This document shows positions 54,923 through 58,835 of a stretch of 58,835 nucleotides of DNA, one piece after another. The notes beneath the pieces are model-generated. The model ran no database searches. It saw only the letters and a program-made list of their open reading frames with translations, and had not been told where the DNA came from. This DNA comes from Bacillus sp. JCM 19041. Its GTDB lineage: Bacteria > Bacillota > Bacilli > Bacillales > Bacillaceae_D. A program made the translations under genes and the position numbers. The first letter of the stretch is position 1. Each line of letters opens with the position of its first letter. Where the stretch lies: assembly GCA_001310375.1 (NCBI GenBank), contig BAXC01000013.1, positions 1 through 58,835 on the forward strand, written 5' to 3'.

Positions 54923-56388
54923 ATGTTTGAAGCTGCATGGGAAGCGTTGCTCATTGTATTGCACCCTTCCAGGATTGGTTTTATGTTCCTTGGCATTATC
55001 ATCGGAATTTTTGTTGGTTTACTTCCCGGCTTGAGTGGCACAGTTGGGATGTCCCTGTTGCTTCCCTTTGTCTTTGGCCTCGATCCATTTGTTGGCATGG
55101 CCCTTTTAATTGGGATGGTCGCAGTTGTTCATACAGGCGATACCTTCCCATCGATATTGTTAGGAATTCCTGGTACGTCAGGCTCACAAGCAACAATCAT
55201 GGATGGATTTCCACTCGCGAAAAAAGGGCAAGCATCACGAGCGATGGGCGCATCCTTCTTCTGCTCAATGGTTGGTGGTGTAATTGGTGGAGTTGCCCTC
55301 TTTTTAATGATTCCTTTTGCGAGGCCGCTCATTTCCGCTTTTAGCTCACCCGAGTTATTTATGTTAACGATGCTCGGTCTTAGTATGGCGGGATTGCTTG
55401 CAGGGAAATCTCCGATAAAAGGAATTATTTCTGGCTTGCTTGGTCTATTAATTGGTTCAATCGGCAGTGCTCCAGCAGTAGCTGAATACCGCTATACATT
55501 TGGCTCGCTTTACTTATCAAGTGGCGTATCATTGCCGGTTGTAGCGCTTGCGATTTTTGCTTTCCCAATCATGATTACGATGTTGACAAATAAAGGAACA
55601 ATCACCGATAAAAGACCGATTAAAGGTGGTGTGTTAAAGGGTGTCATCGATGCCTTACGCAACAAATTTCTTGTTTTTCGCAGCGCGGTAATTGGCACAC
55701 TCATTGGTTTTGTACCAGGACTTGGAGGCAGTGTCGTCGATTGGATTGCGTACGGGGCGGCCCAAAAAACGGTGAAAAACAATTCCTTTGGAACAGGGGA
55801 TATTCGTGGCGTTATTGCGCCAGAAAGTGCGAATAACGCAAAGGAGGGAGGGTCACTCGTTCCAACTCTCCTTTTTGGTATCCCAGGATCGGGGACAACC
55901 GCCATTCTTCTTGGGGGGCTAACGTTAATGGGACTTGAAGCAGGTCCGCGGATGCTTGGTGCTGATTTACCCGTGACGTTATCGATTGTTTGGACGTTAG
56001 TGTTTGCGAATATTTTTGGCGCTTTGCTCTGTATGATTTTAATTCGTCCGATTTCTAGAATTAGTATGGTCCCTGGTGAAAAGATTGTTCCATTCCTACT
56101 TGTTTTATTAATTCTTGGTGCGTATCAATCAAACTTTTCTTGGGGCGATATTCTTGTTTTTATCATCATTGGTTTACTAGGGCTTGTCATGACGATCTTA
56201 GACTGGCCACGCCCGCCGTTATTAATTGGGTTTGTTTTGGCAATCTCAGCTGAACGCTATTACTGGATTTCAATCGAGCGCTATGGCTGGTCATGGGTAA
56301 CAAATCCAATCGTGATTGGTCTTGCAATCTTTATTGTTGTCTTGCTTACTGGTGGCACGATTATGAAACGGTTTAGCAAGTCAGTTGA
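54923..56388 (+). CDS. tctA: Tripartite tricarboxylate transporter large membrane subunit TctA (probable end frameshift)
   Basis: About 488 residues with twelve or so membrane segments. Signature motifs include GIFVGLLPGLSGTVGMSLLLP, GDTFPSILLGIPGTSGSQATIMDGFPLAKKG and LVPTLLFGIPGSGTTAILLGGL. The frame as read continues through the tctB gene to 56584, which is unnatural. Adding one T at GTTGA near 56385 creates a TGA at 56386 just before the tctB ribosome site, so that end is preferred. AAAGGAGG precedes the start. Confidence 0.87.
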
Positions 56389-56408
56389 ATCGGGAGGGGG
56401 ATTTCATC

Positions 56409-56846
56409 ATGAAAAAGGATCTGTTAAATATTTGGTTTACGGTCTTTCTGTTGCTCTTATTTGGAACAGCTGCTATTTCTGCATTAGAATTTTCACGTTT
56501 AGCGCAATTTTTTCCGTTGTATGTTTCTGTTGCTGGAACAGGGTTTTGCGGAATCTATTTAATCCTTCTCATTGTTCGCTATAAACGCGAAAGTCGCGCA
56601 GAAGAGGAGCGGCTCTCATTTCTAAAACCCCTTTCGTATATTGGGTGGATTGTAGGGTACATCGGGCTCATTTATATTGCCGGGATGCTCATTGCAACAA
56701 CCGTGTTTCTGTTTGCTTTCTTACTGCTAGAGTCAAATATGACCTGGATCAGGTCCGCTGTATCTGTTGTCTGTGTGTTGGTTCTGATTTCAGCAGCAAG
56801 TGCTTTACTTGGTGTATATTGGCCAACGAATCTACTAGGGATTTAA
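56409..56846 (+). CDS. tctB: Tripartite tricarboxylate transporter small membrane subunit TctB
   Basis: 145 residues, four membrane segments: IWFTVFLLLLFGTAAISALEF, AQFFPLYVSVAGTGFCGIYLILLIV, PLSYIGWIVGYIGLIYIAGMLIATTVFLFAFLLL and SAVSVVCVLVLISAASALLGV. This is the TctB/DUF1468 pattern, and the order C-A-B is complete. ATG 56409 follows GGGAGGGGG by seven bases. Confidence 0.88.
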   Translation: MKKDLLNIWFTVFLLLLFGTAAISALEFSRLAQFFPLYVSVAGTGFCGIYLILLIVRYKRESRAEEERLSFLKPLSYIGWIVGYIGLIYIAGMLIATTVFLFAFLLLESNMTWIRSAVSVVCVLVLISAASALLGVYWPTNLLGI

Positions 56847-56866
56847 CGAAAAAGGAGTGAGAGTGA

Positions 56867-58022
56867 ATGAGGGAGTTTGAACGGATACGAGCAGCAATTA
56901 TTCGTGGTGGAACAAGCAAAGGTGTCTTTGTTTTACAAAATGAATTGCCGTTTGACCCAGTTGTACGGGATCAAGTTATCTTATCAATCTATGGAAACGA
57001 CGAACGGCAAATCGATGGTCTTGGAGGAGCAGATGCACTAACAAGTAAAGTGGCAATGGTTCGTGTTTCGCAAAACCCAGATGCCGATGTAGAATATACA
57101 TTTGGTCAAGTTGGAATCGGAACAAAATATATTGATTATAAAACAAACTGCGGCAATATCTTAAGTGGGTAGGTCCGTTTGCGATTGATGAAGGACTAGT
57201 CGTTGCAGAAGAACCGATCACAAAAGTGCGGATTCATAATACGAATACAAATAAAATAATCGTTGCCCATGTTCCTGTGGAAAACGGGCGTTCCAATCAA
57301 TTGGTTCGTTTTCAATTGACGGGGTCCCTGGAACAGGAGCAAGAATACTACTTGAGTTTCTTCAGGCGGCCGGTGCCAAAACGGGGGCGCTTTTTCCGAC
57401 GGGGAAACGGCAGGAGCTATTGCGCTGCAAGTCAGGGGAGTATGCTGTTAGCATCGTTGATGTGACGACTCCTGTTGTGTTTGTTCGTGCAGATTCTGTT
57501 GGTTTATCGGGAACGGAGCATCCAGAAGACTTAAGCCTGACGCAATTACAGCTGCTCGAGGATATTCGTGGCGAGGGAGCGAAGCGATTAGGGTTTGTTT
57601 CATCAGCGGAGGAGGCAAGTAGCCAGACGCCCGCTAGTCCAAAATTGATTATCGTCTCACCGCCAACAACTTATACAACAACAATTGGGCGGGAGGTTCA
57701 AGCGAGTGAGGTTAGCTTTGTCAGTCGAGCAATGTCGATGCAAAAGATGCACCGGGCGTTCCCAGTTACAGGTGGGTTATGTACGGCGGTTGCCGCGCGG
57801 ATTGATGGAACCGTTGTTTACGAGTGTAACGCAACGCAGCAAGGCAATACGATTACGATTGCACATCCGTCTGGACGTATGGATTTTGTGGCGAAGATAA
57901 GAGAGGAACCAGGGGGCGAGCCTGTGATTGAGCAGGCGGCTGTGGCACGAACGGCAAGACGACTTATGGAAGGCTATGCGTACACACCAAGTTCGCTTTT
58001 TTGGAGTAACCACACGGGTTAA
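56867..58022 (+). CDS. PrpF-family isomerase (two frameshifts)
   Basis: About 385 residues after adding a G near 57170 and one base near 57304. PrpF fold motifs: RAAIIRGGTSKGVFV (catalytic Lys/Gly loop), DGLGGADALTSKVAMV, NCGNILSGVGPFAI, SIDGVPGTGARILLEF, RAMSMQKMHRAFPVTGGLC and HPSGRMDF. Members isomerise 2-methylaconitate (PrpF) or 4-oxalomesaconate. Being last of the transporter operon, it should act on an aconitate-like product of the imported compound. Confidence 0.86.
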
Positions 58023-58034
58023 TAGGAAAGAAAG

Positions 58035-58066
58035 AAGGAAAGAGTCATGTGCACTCTTTCCTTTTT
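58035..58066 (+). terminator. Terminator of the transporter/PrpF operon
   Basis: AAGGAAAGAGT and ACTCTTTCCTT pair perfectly around a seven-base loop, followed by TTT. Confidence 0.88.
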
Positions 58067-58184
58067 GGTGTTCCATGCAGGAAAAAGGGTGTGTGCAAAA
58101 AGTCTTAAAAAAGAGCTTGAATCTTTGCAACCCTCCGCGTATACTAAAGCAGCTATCTATCTAATTATTATGAAAGAAGGAAAC

Positions 58185-58835
58185 ATGTTGAACGAATCAT
58201 CTATTCAGTCTTCGAGAGAAACCCCTTATTTTGTGTTATGTCTTATTTTTAGTATTTTTGTTTATGCTTTAGCAGCGATATCGATTGTTGGGATTGGGGT
58301 TGCCTTAGTTCTCTTCGCTATTTTGCTCATATCGAACTTATTATCCAATGGTTCAATTCGCGGAAATGGTGTCCGCATTAGTGAACACCAATTTGGGGAC
58401 GTATATGCACGTACAGTTGCCCTTTCAAATGAAATGGGCATCAAAAAAGTACCCGATATGTTTGTTGTTCAAGCAGAGGGGATGATGAATGCATTTGCGA
58501 CTCGCTTCTGGGGAAAAACATGATTTTAGTCACATCCGATGTATTTGACCTCGCACGAGAAGCGGGAGAAGCAGAGCTTGATTTTATTATTGCTCACGAA
58601 CTCGCTCATGTGAAACGCAACCATGTATGGAAAAACATTTTGATTACACCGGCTCGCTTTATCCCGCTTTTGTCCGAGGCGTATAGCCGCTCATGTGAGT
58701 ACACATGTGATCGGGCAGCAGCTTTCTATACAAACAATGCCGCAGCGTCAAAGCGAGCGCTTGCGATTTTTGGTGTGGGAAAAAGATTGTCATTAGAAGT
58801 AAACGAAGAATTGTACAGACAACAAATTGAAACGG
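58185..58835 (+). CDS. M48-family (HtpX-like) zinc peptidase, 5' part (one frameshift)
   Basis: The gene runs off the right edge. ATG 58185 follows AGAAGGAA. Two N-terminal membrane segments (YFVLCLIFSIFVYALAAISIVGIG, VALVLFAILLISNLL), then FGDVYARTVALSNEMGIKKVPDMFVVQAEGMMNAFATRF. An A-run deletion near 58517 shifts the frame; the next frame reads NMILVTSDVFDLAREAGEAELDFIIAHELAHVKRNH, with zinc site HELAH, then EYTCDRAAAF with the third ligand region. Membrane quality-control or YugP/HtpX-like protease. Confidence 0.85.

Noticed and set aside
13..58800. tRNA, rRNA or origin sequences
   Set aside because: No cloverleaf-like sequence, rRNA segment or DnaA-box cluster was noticed on either strand by eye; a covariance search could still find a small RNA.

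Overview
The window looks like chromosome of an alkaliphilic Bacillaceae, most like the Shouchella (Bacillus) clausii group. The grounds are AT-leaning codons with AGGAGG-type ribosome sites, TTG/GTG starts, a GerAA-AB-AC spore germination operon, an Sda-like sporulation protein, a MocR-type PdxR divergent from pdxST, and a Gram-positive sortase B/NEAT heme system. The species assignment is inference. No rRNA, tRNA, CRISPR array or intact insertion sequence was seen.

A property of the whole window matters for every entry. About 35 otherwise normal genes or gene segments are broken by single-base indels, nearly all one-base deletions in short homopolymers. Restoring the base returns the conserved family sequence, and every reconstructed length becomes divisible by three. 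Housekeeping genes such as pdxS are hit too. I read this as uncorrected sequencing error, so split genes are annotated as one CDS with the break position given. A few loci (Clp-N fragment, GNAT remnant, monooxygenase with an in-frame stop, GNAT/DUF418 chimera, IS remnant) look like genuine decay.

Layout. 1-4180: a partial Zn-hydrolase-like gene, a VanW-family protein, a 20-bp degenerate tandem repeat, and an HxlR regulator divergent from a flavin monooxygenase/FMN reductase pair. 4250-13735: a Fur-controlled Isd-type heme locus with two lipoprotein receptors, two permeases, one ATPase, an IsdG-like heme oxygenase, an IsdC-like NEAT protein, a roughly 929-residue five-NEAT wall protein and sortase B. 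13900-19310: DUF4440, TVP38, MarR/MFS efflux, GNAT and an FAD oxidoreductase. 19360-25260: decayed genes, a small secreted protein, a choice-of-anchor/LysM protein, GNATs and tiny ORFs. 25261-28327: pdxR/pdxST. 28330-34324: GNAT, Sda-like protein, then a formate-type group (FocA-like channel, DUF2294, FdhF/YdeP oxidoreductase) whose genes are preceded by terminator-like hairpins. 34375-38432: TetR/azoreductase, GNAT, EamA exporter divergent from AraC.

38454-42304 holds a sugar-acid type locus: GntR/UTRA regulator, ManD-like dehydratase and divergent PTS EIIBC with a cre-like site. 42461-46150 is a set of small accessory genes. 46330-49981 is the ger operon. 50075-58066 is a divergent catabolic cluster: LysR, an isocitrate/isopropylmalate-type dehydrogenase and a TcuA-like flavoprotein on the minus strand, and a tripartite tricarboxylate transporter plus PrpF isomerase on the plus strand. 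Together they suggest uptake and breakdown of an unidentified tricarboxylate. The window ends inside an M48 peptidase gene.
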